Part shown: positions 21,281-30,944 of the stretch, piece by piece
Numbering within the stretch: position 1 is the first letter of the stretch
Layout: the number at the start of each line of letters is the position of its first letter
Origin: 2-12-FULL-35-15 sp036386835
Lineage (GTDB): Bacteria; Bacteroidota; Bacteroidia; 2-12-FULL-35-15
NCBI GenBank assembly: GCA_036386835.1
Contig: DASVUX010000064.1
Span: forward strand, 43,296-107,295
Direction of reading: 5' to 3'
DNA length: 64,000 nt
Program-made: the position numbers and the translations under genes
Notes under the pieces: model-generated
Seen by the model: the letters and a program-made list of their open reading frames with translations, nothing else
What the model was told of the DNA's origin: nothing
The model's database searches: none

Positions 21281-23989
21281 TTATCCTCCTATCATCTTCT
21301 TGATCTCATTCAGCTTCATCAGTGCCTCCACAGGTGTAAGCATATTGATATCGGTTTTCTGAAGCTCCTCCTTTATGTTTTCAAGCACCGGATCATTCAG
21401 TTGGAAAAAGCTTAACTGCATATTATCAGCTGGTGATACTTTGACTTCCGAACTCCTGACCCGTGGCTCTCCTTTTCTTTCAACCTCCGTCCTCCGCTCT
21501 TCGTTTTTCTCTTTCCTGCCTGACTTATCCCTTTCCCCTTCCAGCTGCGCTAATATCTGGTTTGCCCTGTCCAGCACTTTTTTCGGCATTCCGGCCATCT
21601 TCGCCACATGGATCCCGAAACTGTGCTCACTGCCGCCGGGTACCAGCTTACGCATGAAAAGCACTTTGTTACTCACTTCCTTTACGGATACATTGAAATT
21701 CTTAATGCGGTGCATCGTGTTGCTCATATCATTCAGCTCATGATAGTGAGTCGCAAACAATGTCTTTGCTTTTGCTGTCGGATGCTGGTGTATGAATTCA
21801 GCAATCGCCCATGCGATAGAAATCCCATCGTATGTGCTTGTGCCGCGGCCTATTTCATCCAGCAGGATCAGGCTGCGGTCGGAAAGGTTGTTTAAGATGC
21901 TTGCCGTTTCATTCATCTCCACCATGAAGGTTGATTCCCCCGAAGAGATGTTATCGGAAGCACCTACCCGTGTAAAGATCTTATCTACAAGACCAATGTT
22001 GGCATGTTTGGCCGGAACAAAGCTCCCCATCTGGGCCATAAGTACGATGAGTGCGGTCTGCCTGAGCAATGCCGATTTACCGCTCATGTTTGGCCCGGTA
22101 ATGATGATGATCTGCTGCTTTTCATTATCGAGATATACATCGTTGGCAACGTATTCTTCCCCGATCGGTAATTGCTTTTCTATTACCGGGTGGCGTCCAT
22201 CCTTGATGTCAAGGGTTTTATCCTCAAGGATATGGGGCCGGATATAATTATTGGTGTAAGCGGTTGTCGCAAAAGAGAGCAGGCAATCCAGCCGTCCGAT
22301 CAGCGATGCATTCAGCTGGATCACAGGAATGTAGTCCATCAGGGAAAGAACAATATCGGTGAACAGTTTTGCTTCCAGTGCCTGGATCTTTTCTTCCGCA
22401 CCAAGGATTTTTTCTTCGTATTCTTTTAATTCAGGCGTGATATAGCGTTCAGCATTCGTGAGTGTCTGCTTCCGCATCCATTCTGTCGGCACTTTATCTT
22501 TATGGGTATTTGTGACTTCAAGATAATAGCCGAACACATTGTTAAATGCGACTTTAAGCGAAGGGATCCCGGTAATTTCGCTTTCACGCTGCTGGATCTG
22601 CAGAAGAAAATCCTTGCCGGAATAGGAGATTCTTCTCAGGTCATCCAGTTCTTTATTCACCCCTTCTGCAATTACGTTTCCTTTAATGATAAGATATGGC
22701 GGATCCGCTGTGATCTCCTTTTCAATTCTTTCAATAGCGGTTTCACAGGGATTCAGCTGCTCAGCGATCTTTCTTAATGATACATTTTTCGAATTCTGAC
22801 AAGCGGCTTTGATCGGGGCAATGGCAGAAAGTGCCCGTTTCAGCTGCACTACTTCTTTTGGAGAAATACGTGCAGTTGCAACTTTAGAAATGATCCTTTC
22901 CAGGTCCCCGATCTGTTCAATATACCCAACAAGGGCCGCACTCATTTCAGGGTTTGAGAGAAAATGATCAACTACTTCAAGGCGCTCATCGATAGGCGCC
23001 TTATCTTTTAAAGGAAGTGCCATCCACCGCTTCAGCATCCGCGATCCCATCGGGGATACAGTCTGGTCAAGAATATCGATCAGCGTGCGTGCATTATCAT
23101 GGTGAGAACCGAACAATTCAAGGTTCCTGATGGTGAACCTGTCGAGCCACACATATTTTTCTTCTTCTATCCTCGAAATGGTAGAGATGTGTTTTACCTT
23201 GTCGTGCTGCGTATCCGCAAGATAATGCAGGGCAGCGCCTGCTGCAATTATCCCCTGCTCGAGTCCTTCGATGCCGAAGCCTTTCAGCGATTTGGTTCCG
23301 AAATGCTTTAAAAGGCACTCGTTCCCGAATTCAGAGGAGAACGCCCAGTCTTCAAGGCCGTAGATATAAAATTTGTCACCGAAAGAATCGGTGAAGAGCT
23401 TTTTCCTGTTCTTCTGAAACAGGATCTCGTTTGGCCGGAAGCTTTGTAGCAGCTTGTCGATATACTCGGAAGATCCCTGTGCAATAAAAAATTCACCGGT
23501 TGAAACGTCCAGGAATGACACACCGGCTTCCACGCCTCTCTCTTTCGGAGAAAGGTTGGAAAGGTATACACTTGCAAGGAAGTTGTTTGCTTTGTGGTCA
23601 AGCACTTTATCATTGTAGGAAACACCGGGCGTCACAAGCTCAGTAACACCTCTTTTTACAATGGTCTTTGTCAGCTTAGGGTCTTCCAGCTGGTCGCAGA
23701 TGGCAACCCGCTGCCCGGCACGAACAAGTTTCGGAAGATAAGTATCAAGTGAATGGTGCGGGAAGCCGGCAAGCTCTATAAAGGAAGCATATCCATTCGC
23801 TCTTTTGGTAAGAACAATCCCAAGGATATTGGCAGCTTTAACCGCATCACTTCCAAAGGTTTCGTAAAAATCCCCTACACGAAACAGTAACAATGCATCC
23901 GGATATTTTGCTTTGATCTGGTTGTATTGTTTCATCAGCGGAGTTTCTTCCGCAACCCCGCTTTTTACTGCCGTCTTGTTCTTTGCCAT
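21281..23989 (-). CDS. mutS: DNA mismatch repair protein MutS
   Basis: The ATG at 23989 gives a protein of 902 residues. The N-terminal mismatch-binding domain starts MKQYNQIKAKYPDALLLFRVGDFYETF (Phe-x-Glu motif in FYETF). The ATPase domain has the Walker A GPNMSGKSALLRQ, Walker B LILLDEIGRGTSTYDG and the TFFATHYHEL-type switch (LFATHYHEL). A Lys/Arg/Glu-rich linker at about 805-850 precedes the C-terminal dimerisation/beta-clamp region, which ends VLENIKEELQ...KKMIGG. It recognises mismatches and small loops and recruits MutL. All motifs are intact. Confidence 0.98.
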   Translation of the reverse strand: MAKNKTAVKSGVAEETPLMKQYNQIKAKYPDALLLFRVGDFYETFGSDAVKAANILGIVLTKRANGYASFIELAGFPHHSLDTYLPKLVRAGQRVAICDQLEDPKLTKTIVKRGVTELVTPGVSYNDKVLDHKANNFLASVYLSNLSPKERGVEAGVSFLDVSTGEFFIAQGSSEYIDKLLQSFRPNEILFQKNRKKLFTDSFGDKFYIYGLEDWAFSSEFGNECLLKHFGTKSLKGFGIEGLEQGIIAAGAALHYLADTQHDKVKHISTISRIEEEKYVWLDRFTIRNLELFGSHHDNARTLIDILDQTVSPMGSRMLKRWMALPLKDKAPIDERLEVVDHFLSNPEMSAALVGYIEQIGDLERIISKVATARISPKEVVQLKRALSAIAPIKAACQNSKNVSLRKIAEQLNPCETAIERIEKEITADPPYLIIKGNVIAEGVNKELDDLRRISYSGKDFLLQIQQRESEITGIPSLKVAFNNVFGYYLEVTNTHKDKVPTEWMRKQTLTNAERYITPELKEYEEKILGAEEKIQALEAKLFTDIVLSLMDYIPVIQLNASLIGRLDCLLSFATTAYTNNYIRPHILEDKTLDIKDGRHPVIEKQLPIGEEYVANDVYLDNEKQQIIIITGPNMSGKSALLRQTALIVLMAQMGSFVPAKHANIGLVDKIFTRVGASDNISSGESTFMVEMNETASILNNLSDRSLILLDEIGRGTSTYDGISIAWAIAEFIHQHPTAKAKTLFATHYHELNDMSNTMHRIKNFNVSVKEVSNKVLFMRKLVPGGSEHSFGIHVAKMAGMPKKVLDRANQILAQLEGERDKSGRKEKNEERRTEVERKGEPRVRSSEVKVSPADNMQLSFFQLNDPVLENIKEELQKTDINMLTPVEALMKLNEIKKMIGG

Positions 23990-24080
23990 CAACGTAAAAA
24001 TACGAAACCTTAAAACACAATAAATACAAAGTTTTTAACAGGTTTTGAGCAATTAAGTATAAATTGGTGAACTATTAAAA

Positions 24081-25601
24081 ATGGAAATGACCCACCTGTT
24101 AACTGGACTGATCATCTGCATATCGTGCCTTACCGGTTATTTTTTTTCATGGAAATATCATGTAAAACAAAACTATAAGGTCGCGCTTGCCCTGCTTATA
24201 CTCTGTGGTTTGATTTTACGGTTTTATTCTTCCTGTGATTTTTTTATTCATTCATGGGATGAACGCTATCATGCATTGGTCGCCAAAAATTTAATGGGTC
24301 ACATGCTGGTGCCAACCCTGTACGACAACCCGGTCTTCCCGCTTGAGCCGGTGACCTGGAAAACCAGCCACATCTGGCTGCATAAACAGCCCCTTCCATT
24401 GTGGACCATGGCACTAAGCATGATGGTCTTTGGCGTGAATGAAATAGCCATCCGTATCCCTTCGATCCTTTTTACAAGTGCGGGGATAGGTTTAACATTT
24501 TACATAGCACGTTATTTATTTAACAACAGGGTTGCATATATCGCGGCTTTCTTTTATTCTATCAACGGGCTGATAATTGAAATGACCGGTGGAAGAGTCG
24601 CCACCGACCATATCGATGTTTTTTTTCTCTTTTTTGTTGAACTGGCTGTATTCTTTACGGTGGTTTTTATTCAGAGAAAGAAAAGCATTTTCAATATCCT
24701 CACGGGTATCTGTATTGGCGCTGCAATACTTTGTAAGTGGCTGCCTGCGATGATTGTACTTCCTGTTTGGCTGCTGCTCGTAGCAGATTCCCGGGCTTTC
24801 AGTAAAAAGAAAGTCCTTGCGCAGTTCGCCCTGGTGTTAATTTTTACGATAATTGTTTTTGTACCCTGGCAGTTGTACATACACTGTTATTTTCCCCTCG
24901 AGGCAAAAATTGCATCAGACTTTAATATGAGGCATATCACAGAAGCGCTGGACGGAATGGATGGTCCATTTTATTACTTCATAGATAAGATGCGGATTAA
25001 TTACGGAGAACTGATCTACCTGCCGCTGGGATGGTTCTCCTGGCAGCTTTTGAAAAAACGACCGCTGGATTTAAAACGTTTGTCGGTTTTTACCTGGTTC
25101 CTGGTTCCCTTGATTTTTTTCTCGATTGTAAAAACAAAAATGCAGGGCTATATTTTGTTCGTATCCCCTGCTTTGTTTATCATTTCGGCTGATTTTTGGG
25201 TGATGTTATCCGGATACTGTGCCAACCGAAGGTTTAAATGGTTCTTTAATTTAGTATTAATTGCGATGATCGCTTTGCCGGTAAGATATGCCATTGAAAG
25301 AACAAAAATGTTTGCTCCCCGAAACAGGAAACCCTTGTGGGCAAAAGAGCTGAAGGCCTTAAATGAAAAAAAAATCCGGAATGGAGTATTAGTGAATTAT
25401 CCAAGGCCGGTGGAAGCAATGTTTTACACCGACCTGGTTGTTTACGAAACACTTCCCGGAAGAAATGCAATCAGCGATCTGATAAGCAAGGGGTATACGG
25501 TTATCGTGAATGATAATGGTTTGGTTCCGGATGATTACTACACGATCAAAGGACTGAACTTCCGGAAATTTGCTCCTCCCGAAATAGGCCTGGAGCAATA
25601 A
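24081..25601 (+). CDS. Membrane glycosyltransferase, PMT/ArnT-like (GT39/GT83)
   Basis: The 506-residue protein has about ten to twelve membrane helices. The first periplasmic loop holds HSWDERYHALVAKNLMGHML (about 57-76), with the acidic DE pair characteristic of PMT/ArnT-type enzymes that use polyprenyl-phosphate sugars. Further loops carry KTSHIWLHKQPLPLW and TDHIDVFF. It should transfer a sugar to a lipid, glycan or protein on the outer face of the inner membrane. It overlaps convergently by 56 bp with the gene on the other strand. Confidence 0.85.
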   Translation: MEMTHLLTGLIICISCLTGYFFSWKYHVKQNYKVALALLILCGLILRFYSSCDFFIHSWDERYHALVAKNLMGHMLVPTLYDNPVFPLEPVTWKTSHIWLHKQPLPLWTMALSMMVFGVNEIAIRIPSILFTSAGIGLTFYIARYLFNNRVAYIAAFFYSINGLIIEMTGGRVATDHIDVFFLFFVELAVFFTVVFIQRKKSIFNILTGICIGAAILCKWLPAMIVLPVWLLLVADSRAFSKKKVLAQFALVLIFTIIVFVPWQLYIHCYFPLEAKIASDFNMRHITEALDGMDGPFYYFIDKMRINYGELIYLPLGWFSWQLLKKRPLDLKRLSVFTWFLVPLIFFSIVKTKMQGYILFVSPALFIISADFWVMLSGYCANRRFKWFFNLVLIAMIALPVRYAIERTKMFAPRNRKPLWAKELKALNEKKIRNGVLVNYPRPVEAMFYTDLVVYETLPGRNAISDLISKGYTVIVNDNGLVPDDYYTIKGLNFRKFAPPEIGLEQ

Positions 25602-26943
25602 TGAGATTATTTGAAAGCGGTTTTTTTCTTTGCAGATGGTGAGTTACTATGAGGCCGGCAGACATTGGCAGGAGCCAGATCATTTTACATCCCAGCCTGT
25701 CTATCGCATTTGCAAACGTTCCGCAATCCCAGGCATTTAATAAGATTGCAGCAATAATAATGAACAGGATGTTTCCTGCTGTTGTTTTAAAGATACTCCG
25801 GATACCGCCCGGTAAAATGATAATTAAAGCAAGGCTGAGCAGAGTAATTATCATAAACAAGATATTCCAGCTGTCGGTAAAGTTTAATCTGCCCTCACTT
25901 TGTTTCGAATGATTATAGGCATCCAGGTCGTTCGGGCAGTATTTAGCTATTCTTTCATGAAGCACTGTGCCTGCGGGAAAACTTCCGTTGCCGTCATTGA
26001 TCCCGAATTTTAGCAGCTGATCAAGTGTTGCAGCGGCTGATGCGCGGATATGCATCCCGATGAACCCGGGTTGTGTAAGCGTTGCATGAATGATTTCATT
26101 GAATTCAGGCTTTACATCATTCCAGGAGCCCATTTTATACAAGGGGCTTGTTTCTTTTTCCCAGATGAATAAGTAGGCTTTGTCCGGCAATGAATCCTTA
26201 TACCTGCATAACTTATATTCATGTGTGCCGCAATTCTCATCCAGGTATTTCTTCAGAATACCATGCTCCACCATTGCGCCCATGAAGAATATATGTTTTG
26301 ATTTTGAAAGTGCTGAGCCCATTGTAAGGATTGAAGCTGCAATAAGCATCAGTAGCATGCCGGATTTTAAATTTAGCTTTGGGACCTGTTCCTGCGGAAT
26401 GAAACGTTTCCGGAACAGGAAAATGCTTGTTATGATCAGAAAGAATAAAAGCAGGTGAGACATGTGCATTGCAACAGCAAGCAGGAAGAGAAAATAGAAC
26501 CAGATATTCTTCTTTAAATTAAAGTTCCCGAAAAGGATCAGGATGACCAAAAGCAAGGCAATAGAAGTGAAGATGTCGGGTATCAATTGACATACTGTCC
26601 AGGAAAGTCCTGTGAAGAATGAAAGAATACCGATTATGGCAAGGCCTGTTTTAAGAAATATCTTATCGCCCAGGATAAGCTGTGATGTTTGGAAAATAAG
26701 ATAAGAGGTGATTAATGCCTGGATAAATACCGTGAGCCATAATGTTAAGCCATCCAGGCTTGTGATCCTTAGAAACAAACCATATGTTATCGGCCGGTCG
26801 AACGGTGTTTCCAGTTCAAAGCCTGAAGCGAGGTATGTTGACGTATCAGAATAAACCAATGGAAAGCCATTGTAAAAGGCATCGAACATCAGGAGCAGGG
26901 CACCTGCAAGGACAAAGAATAAATACTTATATTTAGTTAACAT
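25546..26943 (-). CDS. Polytopic membrane protein of unknown function
   Basis: The 465-residue protein has around ten membrane helices, starting MLTKYKYLFFVLAGALLLMF. A loop near residues 25-55 (YNGFPLVYSDTSTYLASGFE) and a large periplasmic part at about 215-350 (MVEHGILKKYLDENCG, LCRYKDSLPDKAYLF, HIRASAAATLDQLLKFG) contain paired Cys. The layout recalls polyprenyl-dependent glycosyltransferases of the DUF2029/GT-C type, but I cannot point to a catalytic motif. Its 3' end overlaps the PMT-like gene by 56 bp. Confidence 0.7.
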   Translation of the reverse strand: MLTKYKYLFFVLAGALLLMFDAFYNGFPLVYSDTSTYLASGFELETPFDRPITYGLFLRITSLDGLTLWLTVFIQALITSYLIFQTSQLILGDKIFLKTGLAIIGILSFFTGLSWTVCQLIPDIFTSIALLLVILILFGNFNLKKNIWFYFLFLLAVAMHMSHLLLFFLIITSIFLFRKRFIPQEQVPKLNLKSGMLLMLIAASILTMGSALSKSKHIFFMGAMVEHGILKKYLDENCGTHEYKLCRYKDSLPDKAYLFIWEKETSPLYKMGSWNDVKPEFNEIIHATLTQPGFIGMHIRASAAATLDQLLKFGINDGNGSFPAGTVLHERIAKYCPNDLDAYNHSKQSEGRLNFTDSWNILFMIITLLSLALIIILPGGIRSIFKTTAGNILFIIIAAILLNAWDCGTFANAIDRLGCKMIWLLPMSAGLIVTHHLQRKKPLSNNLIIAPGLFREEQISGSSVL

Positions 26944-27071
26944 CCCGGCTTGTTTTTCAATCTCTGAAGGTACACTTTACGAAAATAAGTAAATTACACT
27001 AGGTCCTGCAACCCAAAATAATAATCCGGGAAGATTTAGGTCTTACAAAAAAATGTATCTTCATTCACTAT

Positions 27072-27599
27072 ATGCGCAAACTACAAAATGCAGAACTGAA
27101 CAGGAAGTCGGTTGATGAATTTAAGCAATCGTCTAAAACACCCATTGTAATTGTTCTGGACAATGTCAGGAGCCTTAATAATGTGGGGTCTGTATTCCGT
27201 ACGGGGGATGCATTTCTTATTGAAGCTGTTTATTTATGCGGGATAACCGGGCAGCCCCCAAACAAAGAAATTCAGAAAACGGCCCTGGGCGCGACTGAAA
27301 GCGTGGCCTGGAAATACCTCGGAAGCACGCTGGATGCAGTGAACGAGTTGAAGGACCAGGGTTATCTTGTATATGCGATAGAACAGGCAGAATCAGCGAT
27401 CATGCTCAATAATTTCATGCCATCAAGGAAGCAGAAGATCGCGATCATCTTTGGCAATGAAGTAAAAGGGGTACAGCAGGAAGTGATTGATGCCAGCACT
27501 GATGTGATTGAGATCCCGCAGGTAGGCACCAAGCATTCATTAAATATCGCGGTGAGCGTTGGGATTGTGATGTGGGACCTGTACCTGAAAATTAAATAG
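27072..27599 (+). CDS. TrmH-type (SpoU) RNA 2'-O-ribose methyltransferase
   Basis: The 175-residue protein is a minimal SPOUT methyltransferase. Motif 1 is NVRSLNNVGSVFRTGDAF (about 31-48), motif 2 IIFGNEVKGV (about 123-132), and motif 3 IPQVGTKHSLNIAVSVGI (about 145-162), which form the knotted AdoMet site. It lacks an N-terminal substrate-binding domain, as in the shorter TrmH or TrmL-like enzymes. It methylates a tRNA or rRNA ribose; which one cannot be told from the sequence. Confidence 0.93.
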   Translation: MRKLQNAELNRKSVDEFKQSSKTPIVIVLDNVRSLNNVGSVFRTGDAFLIEAVYLCGITGQPPNKEIQKTALGATESVAWKYLGSTLDAVNELKDQGYLVYAIEQAESAIMLNNFMPSRKQKIAIIFGNEVKGVQQEVIDASTDVIEIPQVGTKHSLNIAVSVGIVMWDLYLKIK

Positions 27600-27653
27600 C
27601 CTTGTGATTAAGCGGTTTGAAGGATTGCTTTGGTGGTGTTAGCAAAAATGCGC

Positions 27654-28307
27654 CTATTTTTTCTTGTGGGCGGAATGAACAGTATCAGCCTTGAAGAGGC
27701 TTGTATCCGCAGCAATCTTCTGCAGCCTGTAATAATTCTTGTACATCTTTTTTAATTCAGTATTGATCTTACTGGTGTAAACCACATCGTAGGCAAAGCC
27801 CTCTGTCGCCAGGTGGTAATTCACTTTCGCAATCGGGTTATTAAGCACTGAAACATCAAGGCCCGGCACAGATTCAAAAAGGTCAACATCAAAGCTGAAG
27901 TTAAAAATGCTTTTCTGCTCATTCGGAACCTTTGTATTGATAATGATCGACTTGGTAACAAATCCCTTGCGTGAGATCTCGATGCGGAATACTTTATCAA
28001 GCGGCAGCTTAAACGAGCATTTACCCTTCTTATTGGTGAAGATTTCAGAGTAGGGGACATCTTCATTGTATATAGTTACGAGAACGCTGTCCAACGGCTT
28101 TATTTCGCTTGTCCTGTCATTCTCCTCGCCTTTCATCTGCCTGATATAACCACGGAGCTCCAGGTGCGAATCCCTCACCCGTGAGGAATCAGCTGCCGTC
28201 ATCACACTTTTCTTTGGAGCATGTCCGGAACCAGCGCTTTGAGCAAACGAAAGGTTTGTCGCAGCAATGAATAACAGGCCTAGTATGGCAGTAGTAAATA
28301 TCTTCAT
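27654..28307 (-). CDS. Exported protein with carboxypeptidase-regulatory-like domain
   Basis: I start at the second ATG, 28307 (217 residues), where a signal peptide begins (MKIFTTAILGLLFIAATNLS, cleavage near FAQ). Residues about 45-130 are a beta-sandwich resembling the carboxypeptidase-regulatory-like fold (LRGYIRQMKG, VLVTIYNEDVPYSEIFTNKKGKCSFKLPLDKVFRIEISRKGF), followed by a helical tail. It should be periplasmic or outer-membrane associated. It lies downstream of and on the same strand as the TPR lipoprotein, with a terminator between. No function is known. Confidence 0.75.
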   Translation of the reverse strand: MKIFTTAILGLLFIAATNLSFAQSAGSGHAPKKSVMTAADSSRVRDSHLELRGYIRQMKGEENDRTSEIKPLDSVLVTIYNEDVPYSEIFTNKKGKCSFKLPLDKVFRIEISRKGFVTKSIIINTKVPNEQKSIFNFSFDVDLFESVPGLDVSVLNNPIAKVNYHLATEGFAYDVVYTSKINTELKKMYKNYYRLQKIAADTSLFKADTVHSAHKKK

Positions 28308-28367
28308 GTCCGATGTGTAATACAAAACTATGAAAATAAACTGATATAGCCCGGTTTAGGGGGTAGT

Positions 28368-28399
28368 AAAAAAAAACGCTCCCGGTTATGGGAGCGTTT
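28368..28399 (-). terminator. Rho-independent terminator of the TPR lipoprotein gene
   Basis: On the minus strand ACGCTCCC (from 28398) pairs with GGGAGCGT around a 6-nt loop (stem 28376-28383 with 28390-28397), followed by a run of T (28376-28368). It ends 20 bp after the gene stop. Confidence 0.85.
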
Positions 28400-28418
28400 C
28401 TGTATTGGGTACTGTTAT

Positions 28419-30152
28419 TTAGTTAACCATTCCTTTGAAGTCAGCATTTTCGCGGAACTTAATGAATTCAGCATCGTCCTTCGCCATTTGCTTGAAAGAA
28501 GCATCTTTCTGGATAGCAGCTTTTAAGTTGTTGGTAACAACATCAGCTTTTCCCTGGCGGGCACCTGCAACAGCTTTAAGATAGAAAGATAATGCAGCAT
28601 CTTTATCTTCAGAAGCATCAATGGTTGACATTGCACCGTCAGCGTTTCCGTTCAATAATTTTGCAAGGGCAGCATTGAAAGAGTTGCTGCTTCCGAAGTT
28701 AGATACAGCGGCAGCGTAGTTACCGTTCTGGATTTCGATGATCCCCATGTTGTAAGATACTTCCGAACCAGCAGCTGAAGCTGATTTGTACATTTCCATT
28801 GCAGCTTTTCTGTCGCCTTTCCAGCGTGCAACAATACCTAAGTTGTTTTTAATTACCGGGTTGTTGGCAGAAAGACCGTCAGCTTTCTTGAATTGAGCTT
28901 CAGCATCGTTCAGTTTGTTCTGCATTAAGTAGATCATACCAACGTTATTGGATGTTCTCCAGTCAGAACCGTATTTAGTTTCTGCTTTCTTGTAGATATC
29001 AAGCTTAGTGTTAATGTCCTGGGTTAAGGTAGCAGCGTAAAGGATCTCTTCAACTGATAAGCTGTCTGGTGATGAAGCAGCAAGTTTAGTGATCTGGTCA
29101 TCAGTACGGCTGTTAACATCAGTATTTAAAGTGATAACAGATCTTCTTAATTTAGGAAGGATCTTGTCGGCAACTTCAGTGTATGTTTTAGCCAGGTTCT
29201 TGATCTCTTTCTCACGTGTTTCTCCGTCAGGATACATTGTAAGAACGCGTAGGATAAGTTCTTTGTCAGCTATTGTAGAAGCTTCCATTGCTTTTTTGAA
29301 GCCATCCCAATCCTCTGCAGTAGTAACGATGTTGTAGAACTCATCTTTCTGCGCTGCTTCCACTTTCATTTTCTTGTCTTTGAAAAGAGAAGTCATTGCT
29401 TTTCTTGTTTCTTTTGCTCTGTTCTCAGCAAGGTTAGCATTCAGAGTAAGCTCACCGTCCGGAGAAGCATAAGCAGAGATGTTCATGTTTTTGAAAGCGA
29501 TGTTCGGGTTCATTACAGAACTTGCAATGTATGTTTTCAAAGCTTTCATTTCAGCGCTGTTCAATTCTGAACCGCGCACCTGGCTTTGGTTAACCACGAA
29601 GAAAATCTGGGCCATTTCGTTGTGTGGAACAACTTTCTGGAAGTTGTCTTTACCAACGATCGCTTTATCATCAGCTTTAACTAATAACGGAGTAACGATT
29701 GTTCCGTCAGCAACTTTTTTATTAGGAAGCTCTTTTGTTTTTTTCTTAACAGCACCGCCCGCTTTGATTTCAAGTGTAGCAACTTTCATTTCAGGGGTGT
29801 ATGCAACTTTATCAGTGTATGAAAAACTTCCGCCTTTGCTGTTGCTGATCTTAGTTCCTGTTCCTTCAACTTTCTCTCCGATAAGAACAACCGGTTTTAA
29901 CGCTTTCTCTCCGCCATTGTATTTGATGACAGGTGTAGTCGTTACTGTAGCCTTCTTAGGGAATACTTTTGCAGGATAAGTTCCTGAAATGTTAACAGTA
30001 ATACTGTCTCCGTGCATTTCCATTGGATCAGGTGTAACTTTATAGGTAATCTTATCGGCATTTTTCACCAATTTACCTAATCCGCTACAAGAGGTCAATG
30101 CTACTGCTGTGATCACAGCTAAACCTAATGTTTGTAAAGATTGATTTTTCAT
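28419..30152 (-). CDS. TPR-repeat lipoprotein with an OmpA-like middle segment
   Basis: The 577-residue protein begins with a lipoprotein signal (lipobox LTSCSG, Cys at 22). A beta-rich part (about 35-180) is followed by a segment at about 185-260 in the style of an OmpA-like periplasmic domain: FFVVNQSQVRG, FKNMNISAYASPDGE and LAENRAKETRKAM. A helical part and TPR-like units follow (about 375-545: SNNVGMIYLMQNKLNDAEAQF, KNNLGIVARWKGDRKAAMEMY). It is probably an abundant outer-membrane lipoprotein that holds the peptidoglycan or other proteins. The promoter has a perfect -7 box and a terminator follows, so the gene is a single unit. Confidence 0.8.
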   Translation of the reverse strand: MKNQSLQTLGLAVITAVALTSCSGLGKLVKNADKITYKVTPDPMEMHGDSITVNISGTYPAKVFPKKATVTTTPVIKYNGGEKALKPVVLIGEKVEGTGTKISNSKGGSFSYTDKVAYTPEMKVATLEIKAGGAVKKKTKELPNKKVADGTIVTPLLVKADDKAIVGKDNFQKVVPHNEMAQIFFVVNQSQVRGSELNSAEMKALKTYIASSVMNPNIAFKNMNISAYASPDGELTLNANLAENRAKETRKAMTSLFKDKKMKVEAAQKDEFYNIVTTAEDWDGFKKAMEASTIADKELILRVLTMYPDGETREKEIKNLAKTYTEVADKILPKLRRSVITLNTDVNSRTDDQITKLAASSPDSLSVEEILYAATLTQDINTKLDIYKKAETKYGSDWRTSNNVGMIYLMQNKLNDAEAQFKKADGLSANNPVIKNNLGIVARWKGDRKAAMEMYKSASAAGSEVSYNMGIIEIQNGNYAAAVSNFGSSNSFNAALAKLLNGNADGAMSTIDASEDKDAALSFYLKAVAGARQGKADVVTNNLKAAIQKDASFKQMAKDDAEFIKFRENADFKGMVN

Positions 30153-30223
30153 TTTCTGAATTTAGTTAGTTCGTATCGGTTTTTAATTTTTTGTGGTTAT
30201 TAAAATATCGTACTATAAGGATG

Positions 30224-30253
30224 CAAAAATAATTAAATTTTCAAATAATGAAA
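30224..30253 (-). promoter_or_regulatory. Promoter of the TPR lipoprotein gene
   Basis: On the minus strand TATTTTTG (30231-30224) matches the -7 consensus exactly, with TTTC (30253-30250) as a 3/4 match to the -33 box at 18-bp spacing. The transcript would have a leader of about 65 nt before the ATG at 30152. Confidence 0.55.
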
Positions 30254-30299
30254 GTTTTTAATGAATTATCATCCGCTAAAACAACATGTAAAGGCCTTC

Positions 30300-30944
30300 T
30301 CACAATGTGAGCCTTGTTATTCCTGCATTGTAGGGCTTGTTGATAATTTGAAATACCTGGGTATAATGTTCCTCATTATGGGCAAAATCAAGCGTATTCA
30401 CATTGATGATCAAAATGCGCTGATCACCCAATTGTTTTAAGAAATCAAAATAGGCTGTTTGTATTTCCGTGAGGTATTCCGCTGATATATTCTGTTCATA
30501 AGGCCTGCCCCTTTTTTTAATATTCTCCAGCAGCCTTTCCGTATGATGATAAAGGTACACGAACAGGTCAGGCTTCGGGAGCGAATCATTGATGATGTGG
30601 AACAGCCTTGTGTAAAGATCATACTCAGCCCCGTTCAGGTTTGCTTTCGCGAAGATCAGCGATTTTAAAAAGTAATAATCGGAAATGATCCCCGGCTGAA
30701 ACATATCATTGCGTACCAGCTCGTTTTTCAGCTGCTGGTAGCGTTCCGCAAGAAACGACATTTCGAGCGGGAATGCATATTTCTCGCGGTTCTCATAGAA
30801 TTTTGGAAGGAAAGGGTTGTCGGCAAACTGTTCAAGTATGAGCCGCGAATTGGATTCTGCCGCCATTCGTGTTGCGAGCGTGGTTTTACCGGCACCGATA
30901 TTCCCTTCAATGACAATGAAATTATAGAGGTGTTCCTTTGTCAT
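30300..30944 (-). CDS. Deoxynucleoside kinase, copy 1
   Basis: The 214-residue protein has a P-loop IEGNIGAGKTTLATRMA (about 13-29), EQFADNPFLPKFYEN and the lid GRPYEQNISAEYL. It belongs to the deoxyadenosine/deoxyguanosine/thymidine kinase family, which phosphorylates deoxynucleosides at the 5' position for salvage. Where relatives have DRS/DRTIYED, this one reads SDYYFLKSLIFAK, so the Arg of the usual DR pair is absent; this differs from copy 2 at 40592. Its start overlaps the folK stop by 4 bp (ATGA), so the two are co-translated. Confidence 0.85.
   Translation of the reverse strand: MTKEHLYNFIVIEGNIGAGKTTLATRMAAESNSRLILEQFADNPFLPKFYENREKYAFPLEMSFLAERYQQLKNELVRNDMFQPGIISDYYFLKSLIFAKANLNGAEYDLYTRLFHIINDSLPKPDLFVYLYHHTERLLENIKKRGRPYEQNISAEYLTEIQTAYFDFLKQLGDQRILIINVNTLDFAHNEEHYTQVFQIINKPYNAGITRLTL

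Noticed and set aside
21375..22429. Series of plus-strand frames inside mutS
   Set aside because: All are shadows of mutS, whose complete motif set leaves no doubt.
30299..30311. Palindrome CTCACAATGTGAG at the kinase stop as a terminator or operator
   Set aside because: It is short, has no T run on either side and lies inside the end of the coding sequence.
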